Source: Carettochelys insculpta (lineage: Eukaryota; Chordata; Testudines; Carettochelyidae). Taken from it: a stretch of 64,000 bases of DNA. The stretch is from NCBI RefSeq assembly GCF_033958435.1, contig NC_134138.1, positions 8,754,001-8,818,000 of the forward strand, in the 5' to 3' direction. Of this stretch, positions 32,383-43,084 are shown in pieces (the first letter of the stretch is position 1; every line of letters begins with the position of its first letter). The position numbers were made by a program, and so were the translations under genes. The notes under the pieces are model-generated. The model had not been told where the DNA came from, did not search any database, and saw only the letters and a program-made list of their open reading frames with translations.

Positions 32383-33936
32383 TCAGAGACCGACTGCAGA
32401 GTGGTCTGGCTGAGGGCAGGATCAAACCAGAAAACAGACTTTTTTATTTGCCTTGCTTCCCTCTGTCCATGAGTTTTACTTTTGGATGTAGCAGATGGAT
32501 TTGGTTACTGTGCCTGGTCCCTGTTTAAGGTCCCAGTACAGCCACACTAGCCAATGGCTTCCAGCAATTAACTGGGGTTGATTTGGTTCTACCAGCAGGG
32601 TCCAAAGTGACTGGGTCTCTCTTAATTGAGTTTAGCAGACTGGCTGTGAACTGCCCTCAGTCCACTGTTCCCCTGAGCAACAATTAGGGCTTTCTCCTTC
32701 CTTGATGGAGCTAGGAGAGCACCCCAGGCAAACAGTGAAGTGGCGTTGAAACATTGCCCAAGAGAACTTGACATAGTTCCAGGGCATGGCTGAGTACTGC
32801 AGTTAGATTTCTTGGGCCCAGCTCTTCACCTAGAGCCACGGTTCTGGCAACACAGATGTCTAGCTGGGGGACACCTGCTCCCCTAGGTATTTGCTTAGTT
32901 TTACCACATACTACATTTAAAAAAAAAAAAAAACTGTAGCAAAGTCAGAACCTGCTAAAGTGTCTTGTTTATACAGCTCTAGAGACCATTCCCTGAAACG
33001 CAACCACAACATTTATTTTCCAATTGATTGCTCTTATAATTACGTGATAAAAATGAGGACGGGAGCAATTTTTCAGTAGCCCTGTGCGGTGACACTGGTG
33101 TATTTTTATGGCTGATTTTGAAAGCCAGGCTTTGTTTCAGGTGAGGTGACGCTTGCGGGGATGCAAGACAAATCAGACTCCTGAGAGGGGAACAGTCCCC
33201 TGGAAGGGTTTTGACCCATTGCCCTAGGGCCAGAGGCCACTAGTGTGGGAATGCCAAAGGGCTATGAGTCACATGCTTCTCCCCCTCCCCTGTCCATGCT
33301 CTGTCCTCTCCCCAGCCGTGCCCCAACCTCCTCCAGCCCATGCGCCAGCCATGCCCCCTCCTTTCCCTCTGCTGCTCCATCCCCACCCGTCTCTTCCTGT
33401 GGAAATGATGCACCATTACCAGGGAGCACCAGGGCAGTCCCCTCCACCACCCGCCAGAGTGACGCTGCTTAGCTAGGAAGCACAGCTCTTGAGTTGCACC
33501 ACACCTGGGGAGGGCAGGGCTGGTCTGGTTGCAATGCAAGTAAGTAACAAAGGAAGCCTCTGGGCTTTTAGACTCCAGGGCTCTGGAATGCCCCCCTGAG
33601 CAATGGCTGAAGGGATAGCAAGGCAGTCGTGTAGATCTCAATTTCCTTTGGTGTGGTGGTTGCACAGGCAGCTTGAGGCACCCAGACAGGAAGCCTCCAC
33701 CCAGGCTGCGCAGCGGAACCTGAGAGTAGTTGCTGCCTGCCTTGTTTGAAGCAATTAAAGGCCAGAGCCCCTGCGGGAAGCATTCAGAGTGTTCCCACCT
33801 AGCACAGCCTTCCTATTAGATAGCAACAGGTTTGCTTTTCCTGGTTTCCCTTGACAAACTAGTCTTTGAAGGGAAGGGAAGACAGCTCACCTGAAATTCA
33901 TCTGCAAGGAAAGTTTTGCTGTTCCCCAAACAATTG
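32383..33936. other. Unassigned; contains the template of an inverted duplication
   Basis: No gene is recognised. An A-run lies near 32919-32933. The segment 32497-32755 is present again, inverted, inside the palindrome at 34582-35274. Confidence 0.5.
32497..32755 (+). repeat. Source copy of a 259-bp inverted duplication
   Basis: The stretch from GGATTTGGTTACTGTGCC to GGCGTTGAAACATT is repeated as its reverse complement at 34800-35058 with the same length and about one difference (G at 32735). It shows no terminal inverted repeats of its own and no recognised repeat family, so it looks like ordinary local DNA and is taken as the template. Confidence 0.85.
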
Positions 33937-34352
33937 AAATCCTGTATGGCGAGCTAGCCTCTGGCAAAAGACCTCCCGGACACCCCCAGTTGCGCTACAA
34001 AGATGTTTGCAAGATGGACCTCAGGTAGGTAGACATCGAGCCGGACAGCTCGGAGGAGCTGGCAGACGATCGCAGCAGATGGAGGCAGGAACTACACAAG
34101 GGCCTTCAGAAGGGTGAGATGAGGATCAGACAGCTCGCAGAGGAGAAGCGAGCCCACAGAAAGCACAGTAAGGTCCTGCCAGACACCCATTACACATGCA
34201 ACAGATGCAGCAAGGACTGTCACTCTCGTGTGGGCCTTCACAGTCACAGTCGACTCTGCAAATGATGATCCCAAATGGAACTACGAAGGGTGCGATCCAT
34301 AGTGTACGTAGACTGAAAGATGCTACTACTACTCCTACTACTACTACTCCAC
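33937..34352 (+). pseudogene. 5'-truncated LINE copy (same family as 43-46 kb)
   Basis: It is closely similar to the 3' end of the LINE at 43.1-46.3 kb, but on the opposite strand. The conserved pieces are ILYGELASGKRPPGHPQLRYKDV, a stop, DRSRWRQELHKGLQKG, and a terminal cysteine/histidine motif CNRCSKDCHSRV. The 3' tail is a run of CTA/CTC triplets (34320-34351), matching the family's trinucleotide tail. It comprises only about the last 110 codons plus the 3' UTR. Confidence 0.85.
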
Positions 34353-34578
34353 AGGACAAAGCTGCGTGTAGTCAGTAAAATGGCTCAGGAAAGGGCTGAG
34401 TGTATGACAAGTAATTCCTCACTCACAGATAGCACATAAGACCAGGGCCTGGGAAAAGTAGGTGCTTCAGTGCTTCTGTTCAGCGTTGGAGGGCTCTGTT
34501 GCTGCTCAGTTCCACATAAACTATGGTGGCTGCTAAGCCCTGGCCACAGCTCTTCCATTTGTCCTCTGCCTGTGACAC
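34353..34578. other. Unassigned stretch
   Basis: Nothing recognised. Confidence 0.3.
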
Positions 34579-34581
34579 ATG

Positions 34582-35274
34582 GGCTGTGTCTACACGTGCC
34601 CCAAACTTCGAAATGGCCATGCAAATGGCCATTTCGAAGTTTACTAATGAAGCGCTGAAATGCATATTCAGCGCTTCATTAGCATGTGGGCGGCAGCCGC
34701 GCTTCGAAATTGACGGTCCTTGCCGCCGCGCGGCGCGTCCAGACGGGGCTCCTTTTCGAAAGGATGCCGCCTACTTCGAAGTCCCCTTATTCCCATGGGA
34801 ATGTTTCAACGCCACTTCATTGTTTGCCTGGGGTGCTCTCCTAGCTCCATCAAGGAAGGAGAAAGCCCTAATTGTTGCTCAGGGGAACAGTGGACTGAGG
34901 GCAGTTCACAGCCAGTCTGCTAAACTCAATTAAGAGAGACCCAGTCACTTTGGACCCTGCTGGTAGAACCAAATCAACCCCAGTTAATTGCTGGAAGCCA
35001 TTGGCTAGTGTGGCTGTACTGGGACCTTAAACAGGGACCAGGCACAGTAACCAAATCCCATGGGAATAAGGGGACTTCGAAGTAGGCGGCATCCTTTCGA
35101 AAAGGAGCCCCGTCTGGACGCGCCGCGCGGCGGCAAGGAGCGTCAATTTCGAAGCGCGGCTGCTGCCCACATGCTAATGAAGCGCTGAATATGCATTTCA
35201 GCGCTTCATTAGTAAACTTCGAAATGGCCATTTGCATGGCCATTTCGAAGTTTGGGGCACGTGTAGACACAGCC
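34582..35274. mobile_element. Large palindromic MITE carrying captured local DNA, ATG/ATG TSD
   Basis: The left arm (34582-34799) and right arm (about 35059-35274) are inverted copies of about 217 bp that differ at about two positions. Both start GGCTGTGTCTACACGTGCCC and are flanked by ATG (34579-34581, 35275-35277). Each arm contains two smaller palindromes, one around AATGGCCATGCAAATGGCCA and one around GAAATGCATATTC. Between the arms sits 259 bp (34800-35058) that duplicates 32497-32755 in inverted orientation. Each junction keeps a CCCATGGG block, the probable original centre of the element. Confidence 0.9.
34800..35058 (-). repeat. Captured inverted copy inside the palindrome
   Basis: Reverse complement of 32497-32755, equal length, about one mismatch by eye. 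The left junction shares AAT and the right junction shares TCC with the element centre, that is 3-bp microhomology at each side. Confidence 0.85.
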
Positions 35275-35277
35275 ATG

Positions 35278-35475
35278 ATGGCTCAGGCTCCTGGGGGATG
35301 TAAAATCTTGGCTTAGCCTTGGTCTTCAGGCTTGGTGGGTGGTTGCTGGGTGGTGTTCAGTGGTCTGTGACACACACAAGATCAGGTGAGATGAACTGAT
35401 GGACCCTCCCTGGCCATAAAATCTGGTTTTATGGCTCTGTGTTGTCAGCAGTAGCAAACCCAGGGCTCAGCTGCT
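35278..35475. other. Unassigned stretch
   Basis: Nothing recognised. Confidence 0.3.
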
Positions 35476-36200
35476 TAGAATCATAGAACTGGAAGGTAAC
35501 TCAAGAGGCCATCAAGTCCAGGCCCCTGCATTCATGGAAGGACCAAGTACCATCTAGACCATCCCTGGCAGGGGTTTGCCTAACGTGCTCTTAAATATCT
35601 CCAGTGATGGAGATTCCACAACCTCCCTAGGCAATTTATTCCAGTGCTTAACCACCCTGACAGTTTTAGGAAGTTTTCCTAATGTCCAGCCTAAACCTTC
35701 CTTGCTGCTGTTTGAGCCCATTTCTTCTTGTCCTATCCTCAGAGGTTACAGAGAATAATTTTTCTCCCTCCTCCTTGTAACAACCTCTTTGCTGTTATCA
35801 GGTCCCCTCTCAATCTTCTCTTTTCCAGACTGAACAAATTCAATTCTTGTGATCTCCCCTCATAGCTCGTGTTCTCTAGACCTTTAATCATTCATTTTGC
35901 TCTTCTCTGGATATTTTCCAATTTGTCCACATCTTTCCTGAAATGTGGCTCCCCGAAGTAGACACAATACTCCAGCTGTGGCCTAATCAGCACAGAGCAG
36001 AGCCGAAGAATCCCTTCTTGTGTCTTGCTCACCACACTCCTATTACTTCATCCCAGAATGGTGCTTGTCTTTCCTTTTGTTTTGTTTTGTTTTGTGCAAT
36101 GTTGTAACACTGTTCACTCATATTTAGCCAGTGGTCCACTATGATCTCGAGACCCCTTTCAATAGTGCTTCTTCCTAGACAGTCGTTGAACTAAAGAGTT
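35476..36200 (-). mobile_element. CR1 LINE 3' end, longer copy
   Basis: The plus strand gives GAATCATAGAACTGGAAGG, GTGCTCTTAAATATCTCCAG, CAATACTCCAGCTGTGGCC and CACTGTTCACTCATATTTAG in CR1 order on the complementary strand. It reaches further upstream than the copy at 20175. A (TTTTG)n run near 36078-36096 interrupts it. Confidence 0.85.
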
Positions 36201-36437
36201 CTCCTACAGTGGATGCTTATGCTGTTTCTGACACAGCCTTTAGAGCTCAGCAACCTCATGACACACTTCAGCACTCATTATAATTTCACAGCACACCCAG
36301 TAAATATAACCCAGTCCCCTCCCTGGCCCCAGAGACAGGCATCCCCAGCCATAACATCCCATTTGAAGCATGGATGTACAATCTGAGCCTAGCGTCCTAG
36401 AAGTGGTCTCCCGACAGGAGAGTCAGGATGTACTGAG

Positions 36438-36518
36438 AATCATAGAACACTAGAACTGGAAGGGACCACGAGAGGTCATCGAGTCCAGCCCCCTGCCCTC
36501 ACAACAGGACCAAGCACG
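36438..36518 (-). mobile_element. CR1 LINE terminal 80 bp
   Basis: GAATCATAGAACACTAGAAC to CACAACAGGACCAAGCACG is only the extreme 3' end of a CR1 element, complementary strand. It is a severely 5'-truncated insertion. Confidence 0.75.
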
Positions 36519-37323
36519 CTCATGTGAAGCATGTGATTGGGTCTGTCATCTAAAGCTATGCTGCTATAAACCACACAATGGCTTTCTAAAAATATTTCCC
36601 TGATTTCAGGAAGGGGCCACTCAGATCTTGCAGTGGGCCTGTGCCTCCAGCCAGCTGCCTGTGAAAGCCAAGGAGGAACTCTCTCAAAGAGACATGGCTG
36701 CAAATAAAAGGTTAAATGCTCTTGGCTGTTTTGTTCCTTTGCATTTAAAATATTTTTCAGTAAGTGGTTCCAAGAAATCAAAGGCAGGTGATTGGAGTGG
36801 CAGGAAGAACTAATGCTGGGACTGGAGATTTATTACTTCATGAGGGCCTTTGTGACAATCTAGTACCTTCACTCAAGTGCTGCATCCACAAATTTACCTC
36901 CTCGGTCCCACTCCTCCACATCCCCTCCCATCTGTCACAGACATAATTAATGAACTTACTTCTCAGCCAGTCTTTTCCTGCTCCAGACTCCGGTGGTCAT
37001 GAGAACTGGAACTCAAAGGAAAATGTCAAAGTTATCAGAGATCTAAGCGAAGGAAGGGAGTGGGAACCGACACAGAAGAGACTGCATCACGCTTGTCTGG
37101 GCTGAGGCACTGCCATGAGGGATTGTTCATTCCGAACCTTCCTCCATCCCTGGGTTTTTATGTGACCATTCCAAAGACCTGAGCTGGAGTGATGCATTCC
37201 TGGAAACACAAAGGAGGACTTCCATGAACTCTGGACACCTGCAGGGGGCACTCCTGTTCCACCTCAGTCCGGTGTCATGATAAAAACACCATTGCAGGCA
37301 GGGAGAAAAACCTTTGTTTAATT
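36519..37323. other. Unassigned stretch
   Basis: No gene recognised. Confidence 0.35.
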
Positions 37324-38010
37324 TCATAGAATCATAGGATTGGAAGAAATCTCAGGAGGTCAACCACCTGCCCAAAGCAGGACCAATCCCAAATAAATCA
37401 CCTCATTCAGGGTTTTGTCAAGCTGGGACTTGAAACCTCTAGGGAAGGAGATTCTACCACCTGTCAAGGTAACACGTTCCAGAGCTTCACCACCCTTCTG
37501 GGGAAACAGATTTTCCTAACAGCTGACCTAAACTTCCGCCACTGTAACTTGAGACCATTGCTCCTTGTTCTGCCATCTGTCACTACTGAGAACAGCCTCT
37601 CTCTATCCTCTTTAGAGCCCCCTTCAGGAACTTGAAGGCAGTTATCAAATCTCCTCTCTTCTCTTCTTCAAACTAAACAAGCCCAAATCCCTCAGCCTCT
37701 CCTCTTAGGTCATGTGATCCAGCCCCTTCATGATTTTTGTTGCCCTCCTCTGGATTCTCTCCAGTGCGTCCGCATCCTTTTTGTTATGGGCGGGGGGATG
37801 GGGGACGAGGAGCTTAGAATTATACACTCTATTCGAGATGTGTCCTCACCAATGTCGAATGAAGGGGAATAATCACTTCTCTAGATCTGTTGGAAATGCT
37901 CCTACTAATGCAGTCCAATATGCCATTAACCTTCTTGGCTACAAGGGCCATTGTTGATTCATGCCCAGTTTCTCATTCCCTGTAATGCCCAGGTTGTCTT
38001 CTGCAGAAAT
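37324..38010 (-). mobile_element. CR1 LINE 3' end (different subfamily)
   Basis: The plus strand carries TCATAGAATCATAGGATTGG, CCTCATTCAGGGTTTTGTCA, TCACTACTGAGAACAGCCTC and AATATGCCATTAACCTTCTT. It matches the subfamily of the 8378 and 14938 copies more than that of the 20175 copy. An inserted or expanded G-rich run (37790-37800) disrupts the RT relic. Confidence 0.85.
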
Positions 38011-40084
38011 ATTATAAAATAATTTGAAATATTCCCCCTCAATGCCCAGTTCTCCACACTGCTGCCGCCTTGAAGCTGGGGTACAGTCATGCACTTTGCA
38101 CAGGGCTGCACCTTGAGGCTATTACGTGCTCACAAAGGGAAACCTGCCCCCAGAAATCACCTCACGCTTGGGTTTTGTAACTTGCACAGACTATCAGGTG
38201 ACTCCAGGCGGCAGGGCCAGGGTTCACATTAGTAGTTATTCTTTGTCCTGCGGTTGCGACCAAAGGCTTCTGTTGTGCTGGGTGCTGCACGCTGGCATAA
38301 CAAACATGGCCCCCTGCTCTGAGACGCTGTCAGGGCAACAATAAGATGAGACACAACAGGTGGCTACCACAGCTGAGCTGGTGCAGCTTCGGTGTAGCTA
38401 GGACCATCTTGGTATGAAGATCAAACTGAGGATTTCCATGCAGGGTCAGATGAGCTCTTCCAGAGGACTGAAGCAATTAGATTTTGTGGGGCCACCTAGC
38501 CTCAGGGCTAAGGGTCAAAATGAGGGGTTCAGAGCGCAGGAGGAGCTGGGGGTAGAGGCAGGGAGATGGGTCGGGGGGGGGGGCTCGGGGCTGGGGCACT
38601 TATCTGGGGCAGCTCCCTTTTGGTGGCACAGACCTCAGGGAGAGGAAGGGCTGTGGCTCAGCATGCTGCCTTGTGCTTTCCCATCAGGCACAGTCCCCTG
38701 CAACTCCCACTGGCCATGATTTCCAGCCAGTGGCAGCAGCGGGGTGGAGCCTGCCATCAAGAGATGCATGGGGATGGACTCAGAGCTTTCCAGTGACTGC
38801 AGCTGCAGCTCAGCCCAGAGCAGGGAGTGGGGGAATGACAACGCACTGTGCCATCTTCCTGCCCCATAGACAGGGCTGGAATTTTTGAGATCTTTTAGTA
38901 GGATCCCTCTAGCTCCCTGGACTGCATCCACTAATGCCCTTTTCTTAGTCCAGCCTGACCTCCACAGCTAAAAAGGTGAGTTAGTACAGCCTGAGAGGAG
39001 CAAGCAAGTCTCATTACAGACACATACCATCCATGGGCTGGCACAGGTGGGGCATGTAACTAGGCAGGGCAGGAAGCCATTTTCTCATCCGATGAAAATT
39101 CTCAAGGTATTGAAAAGTTTTCCCATCCCACATCAAGACAAAGAGGCTGGTAGCTGCAATTTTCACAGACCAAAATGTCTGAAAAACAAATGGGGGTCAA
39201 ACAGAAATGTTTCTTTCAATAATTTCAACATGATTTGTTCGGATTTTGTCCTTTTTAGCTTTCTGCAAACTTTTTTGGCAGTCTTGGTTGACTAAAATTC
39301 CAACATAAAAGCTGATTTGACTTAGAAAACAAATGAAATGTTCCCAGGCAAAAATGGCCAAGTCGGACGTTGTGACAATTTCAAAACTTGTTTTTCTAAA
39401 GAAAGGTTATGCCAAGAAATCTGCTGAAAGCCTCTGTTTTTGTGAGCAGATCTGACACAAGGGCATTACTCAGTGAAAAACATGTAATCAAAAAATGCCC
39501 AACCAGCTCTTCCTGGGTCATATGGTCCATGATGGGTTATAACAACACAGCTGCCAAGGTTTTGTTGTAACTCTCCCTGGTTGGGTCCTCCTCTCTATAG
39601 GGTCTATCTTTTGCTCCATAGAATACACCAAATATGTATGAGCTAAATGTACCCATCATCCAGCATAATCCATCAAGCTCTCCAATGGAACCCCCAAGGA
39701 AAATGCAAAAGAAGATGACCTCGGACAACATGGAGAAGATCTACTGAGACTGAAGGACAACAGCTGCGGTTCTCCTGGGGTCAGCTAGAAGTTTTGTCCT
39801 GAGACAGAGTGAAGTGGAGGAGACTTGTAGATGACCTGTGTTCCATTCAGCGTACAAGGGTTCAAGTCACGTAAATATTAGAAACCCTGGACTGAGTGGA
39901 CGGAAGGACAGTGCCTCTAGGATTCAGTGCCCCTCCTTTGGTGTCTTACTCCTTTGATTTGAAAGTCTCCAGGACAAACAGAGAAACTCACCTGTTCTTC
40001 CAGATGTGTTCTGCAGAATGGGATGAATGACTGAGGTGGAGGAGCAGGAAAGCTAGGAGACAGCTTGGCAGCTGAGGTGTTGTA
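38011..40084. other. Unassigned 2.1 kb
   Basis: A poly-G run lies at 38573-38584. 39080-39440 is AT-rich with TTTCAA motifs. A minus-strand ORF of 64 codons at 39537-39731 starts MLSEVIFFCIFLGGSIGEL and has a hydrophobic start, but has no family match I can name and no splice context. I do not call it a gene. Confidence 0.35.
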
Positions 40085-40290
40085 ATAATAGCCTCAGTGA
40101 GGCAGGATGACCCAGTGGATATATCAATTGGTTTAGATTTAAGAGACCACTAATCTGTTGTTGGCTTTGCTGTGGGAGCCTCAGCAAGTCCCTGCCGCAC
40201 TCTGTGTTTCAGTTTTGCCATGGGAATAACAGTATGTAAGTCTGGTCTGTTAAAAGATCTCTCAGGCACATAGGTTTCCCTTCCTCCATC
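40085..40290 (-). repeat. MIR/CORE SINE, minus orientation
   Basis: TGGCTTTGCTGTGGGAGCCT, CAGCAAGTCCCTGCCGCACT and GTTTCAGTTTTGCCATGGG follow the complement of MIR. Confidence 0.6.
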
Positions 40291-41178
40291 CTAACTCCCT
40301 GCCTAGTCATTGTCCCACCTCGGCTCAACACCCATGCTCTGTACATGGCTCAAGCCAACGTTTTGATCCTGTGTCCTTGGCTTGTTCTTGTCCAACCTGC
40401 TCCCCACTGTCAGCCGCCCTCGGTAACACATTTCAGGTGACCTCATTCACATCCATAAATTCCACTGCATCCTGTGTTGGGGACTCGCGAGTGTTCCTCT
40501 AGAACTGAGCACGACACACCACCATGGCGCCTCCTGCTGGTCACTTGGGAATTTGCTCTTCAGCTTCTGGAGCGCTCTCTTCCAGCTGGTGTCCTTCCCA
40601 GTGTCATCTGTTAGTTTGTTCTCCACCACCTTCTATCAGGACCCATGTCCCTCTCAGACCATGGCACCCTTCCTTCAGTGTACTGCCCTGCCACAGTGCT
40701 ACCCACTCTCTGGGGTCCTCCCATCCCAGGGAACACCCCCAAGCCCCAATAGCTACCTTGCTTCAGTGACCACTGCCAGTCTTTATCTAGCCCCTTACCT
40801 CAGGGGAAAACTGATGCCGGAAATGACCGCTCATCATTAGCAAGGGGTTGGACCTGCTGCCTTTGGCTGCCCTGGCTGCCTCCCTGCAGCCCTAGTGCCC
40901 TCAGGTCTTGTCTGGGGCCCTGCACTCTGGAAGCTGACCTGACCAGAGCTCCCCCAGCTCTGCCTGCCTTTCCCCCAGCCCTGCTCTATGTTAGGAAACC
41001 CTGGTAGTTTCCCTAGCAAGGAGATCCCTCCACTCCACAGCTGGAGCAAGAGTCTTCTCTAACCTCTTTTCAAGGAGCTCTCTATTTATAAAGCCCCTTC
41101 TGGACCCTAATTAAATGCCCCAGCTGCTGGCTTCTCAGCCCCAGCTTTCTTCCATGCCTGAATTTAACCCTTTCCCTT
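40291..41178. other. Unassigned GC-rich block, possible LTR-type repeat
   Basis: 40480-41170 (GGCGCCTCCTGCTGGTCACT onward) resembles a common turtle repeat from memory, perhaps an LTR, but neither edges nor orientation could be fixed. Confidence 0.3.
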
Positions 41179-41359
41179 TGTAACCCACACACCTGGGTGG
41201 GGGTCACTGTCCCACGTAGCAGCACCTAGACCACTTACAGAGAGAAACAACAAGCCTCCCCTAGGGCCTTAGCTGAGCGCGCCCTGGCTTTTAGCTCAAA
41301 TCGTAGTGGCTCCTACACAGAGCTCCTGAGGTTCCAGGCTGAAGTCCACCTATTGGGGG
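41179..41359 (+). repeat. tRNA-like interspersed repeat, copy 2
   Basis: TGTAACCCACACACCTGGG leads into CTGGCTTTTAGCTCAAATCG and GAGGTTCCAGGCTGAAGTCC. Same unit as at 18683; its B-box-like part is more decayed. Confidence 0.65.
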
Positions 41360-42696
41360 AGTTATCCCACAGCAGCTTCCATACCCAATCTTTCACTTGC
41401 TATTGGGTCACATGCCTCATCCAATCTCTTGCTGCCATCTTAACTCAGGGGTTCAAACTCACCCTGGATGTAACTCCACTAAGTCCTGCGTCCCCTGTGC
41501 CACCCAAGTCATGGCCTAGAACTCCAAACTGGTATCTCCTCCGAGGCGCCAAACCCTCCTATGGCCCCATCCCATGGACCAGATCTCCACTTCTATACCC
41601 CTCCCAAATCCCAGTCCCCAGCACCCAAATTAGTCCTACAATGCTGCTAACCTGCCAAATCTCACCCCCGCCCAGCCCAACTCAACTCCACTGTGTGGTA
41701 GAAGCACCCTGGATGCTTATACAGTCAAGCCTATCCAGAGAGGAGAATAGACCCTTTGTTTTCCCCTTGTGAGCCTTTCAGCTGGAAGGAGTAACTTTCC
41801 CAAAAGCTGAATGCTGAGCAATTGTTCTGTAACATACTCTGCTAATTTCTCCAGCAGGGGTCATTAAGTGTAATTACATGCACTACAAAGGCACGGCTGG
41901 CTTCCCTGCTTTGTCTGGGAAAAGTAGCAGGTGAAAATTGGTGGCAATTACAGCAACAGTGGAGGGGAACCCTAAAGAGGCACTGGTGCAGTGAACAGTT
42001 GAGAGTCTTCTAAATAAGGCAGGGTCTTGTAAACAGCAGAGGAAGTGGTCTGCTGAGAAAACAGAGGAGAGAAACCCCCAAGTGGGGACTTAGTTAGAGT
42101 TTGCTGCAGTCCGGGAGCCAGAACAGAGTCTATTGATGGGGGACATGACAGAGTTTGTTTGACCTCTTTGTTCTGAGGCTTCAGAGTTCAGGACAGTGTT
42201 GTGGGGCTGAACTCTGTTTGCCTTTGGCCAGACTGAGGTTTGCCTAGCAATCCCATGTTGCTGAGCTTCCTTCTGTACCAGCTTGGGGCCTGAGGCTCTG
42301 TTCGTAGTGGAGTCACAAAGACCTGGCTGAGGAGATATTTCTAGGACTGGGCAGAAGTTATTTTCCATTCTGTTGGCTGATGTTTCAAACCTTTCCCACT
42401 GGCTCTGAGACAGTGGCCTGCAATAACCAAGCCTGGAGGTGCCATTCTACAGGCTAAGCCCTCCAACTCCTACAGAGAACTCTGGGCAGGGGTAGGGATC
42501 CATCCACACAAAGCTATTGCTGCATTGGAGGCATGAACTTCTGCAACCTCTGCTCATTACAGGAAGGTGGAGAGCCTGGATTCGATCCCTAAACTCCCAT
42601 TCACTTCACTAGGACCCAGACCTGCCGACCCAGAGGTGTTGAGTGCCACCGATGATGCTAGCAACTTTTGGCTGTGTACAGTGCCAAGCACAATGG
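41360..42696. other. Unassigned stretch
   Basis: No gene recognised; the 41353-41772 frame is proline/serine-rich from composition. Confidence 0.35.
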
Positions 42697-42704
42697 GTTC
42701 TGTT

Positions 42705-42892
42705 CAGCATTCCCTCTACTTTTTTCCATCCATGGGCGGAATGATTTTGTTATGTGCACCAAGCCATGTGCACCACCAGGAGACACACACGCTGCCCACT
42801 CTGAGTGGCTGTGGGCACTCTGCTAATCAGCTGGGTGGCACCTGAAGCCTTCCTGGATTGCTGCCCAAGTGCTCAGCTTACAGGGAACACTG
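42705..42892 (+). mobile_element. hAT MITE (TAAGCTGAG family) with 8-bp TSD
   Basis: The ends CAGCATTCCCTCTACTTTT and TTACAGGGAACACTG are inverted CAG..CTG repeats. The flanks GTTCTGTT (42697-42704) and GTCCTGTT (42893-42900) are an 8-bp duplication with one difference. This fixes the family as hAT and dates the related partial copies at 22509, 55692 and 63790. Length 188 bp, non-coding. Confidence 0.85.
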
Positions 42893-43084
42893 GTCCTGTT
42901 CCTATAACCAGCAGCCTGAGATGCTCCTGCAGTGCCTCTGCTCTGGCAATTATAGAGATATTGAGACTGGCTGTGTACTCTCTGGGCAGAATACATCTAA
43001 CAGCATGATACATCTCTGGGCCTGGGCCTTCTAATTCCTTCGGTGCTTCCGCTCCCTGGCTAAGTTCATACGTAGTCTTCATCA

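Noticed and set aside
36438..38010. A host exon suggested by ORFs around the CR1 tails
   Set aside because: The frames are antisense to CR1 3' ends, whose terminal sequences are clear.
39537..39731. 64-codon minus-strand ORF with a hydrophobic start
   Set aside because: It has an ATG and a plausible membrane-like start but no recognised family, no splice sites in fitting positions and no neighbouring exon. Kept only as a possibility.
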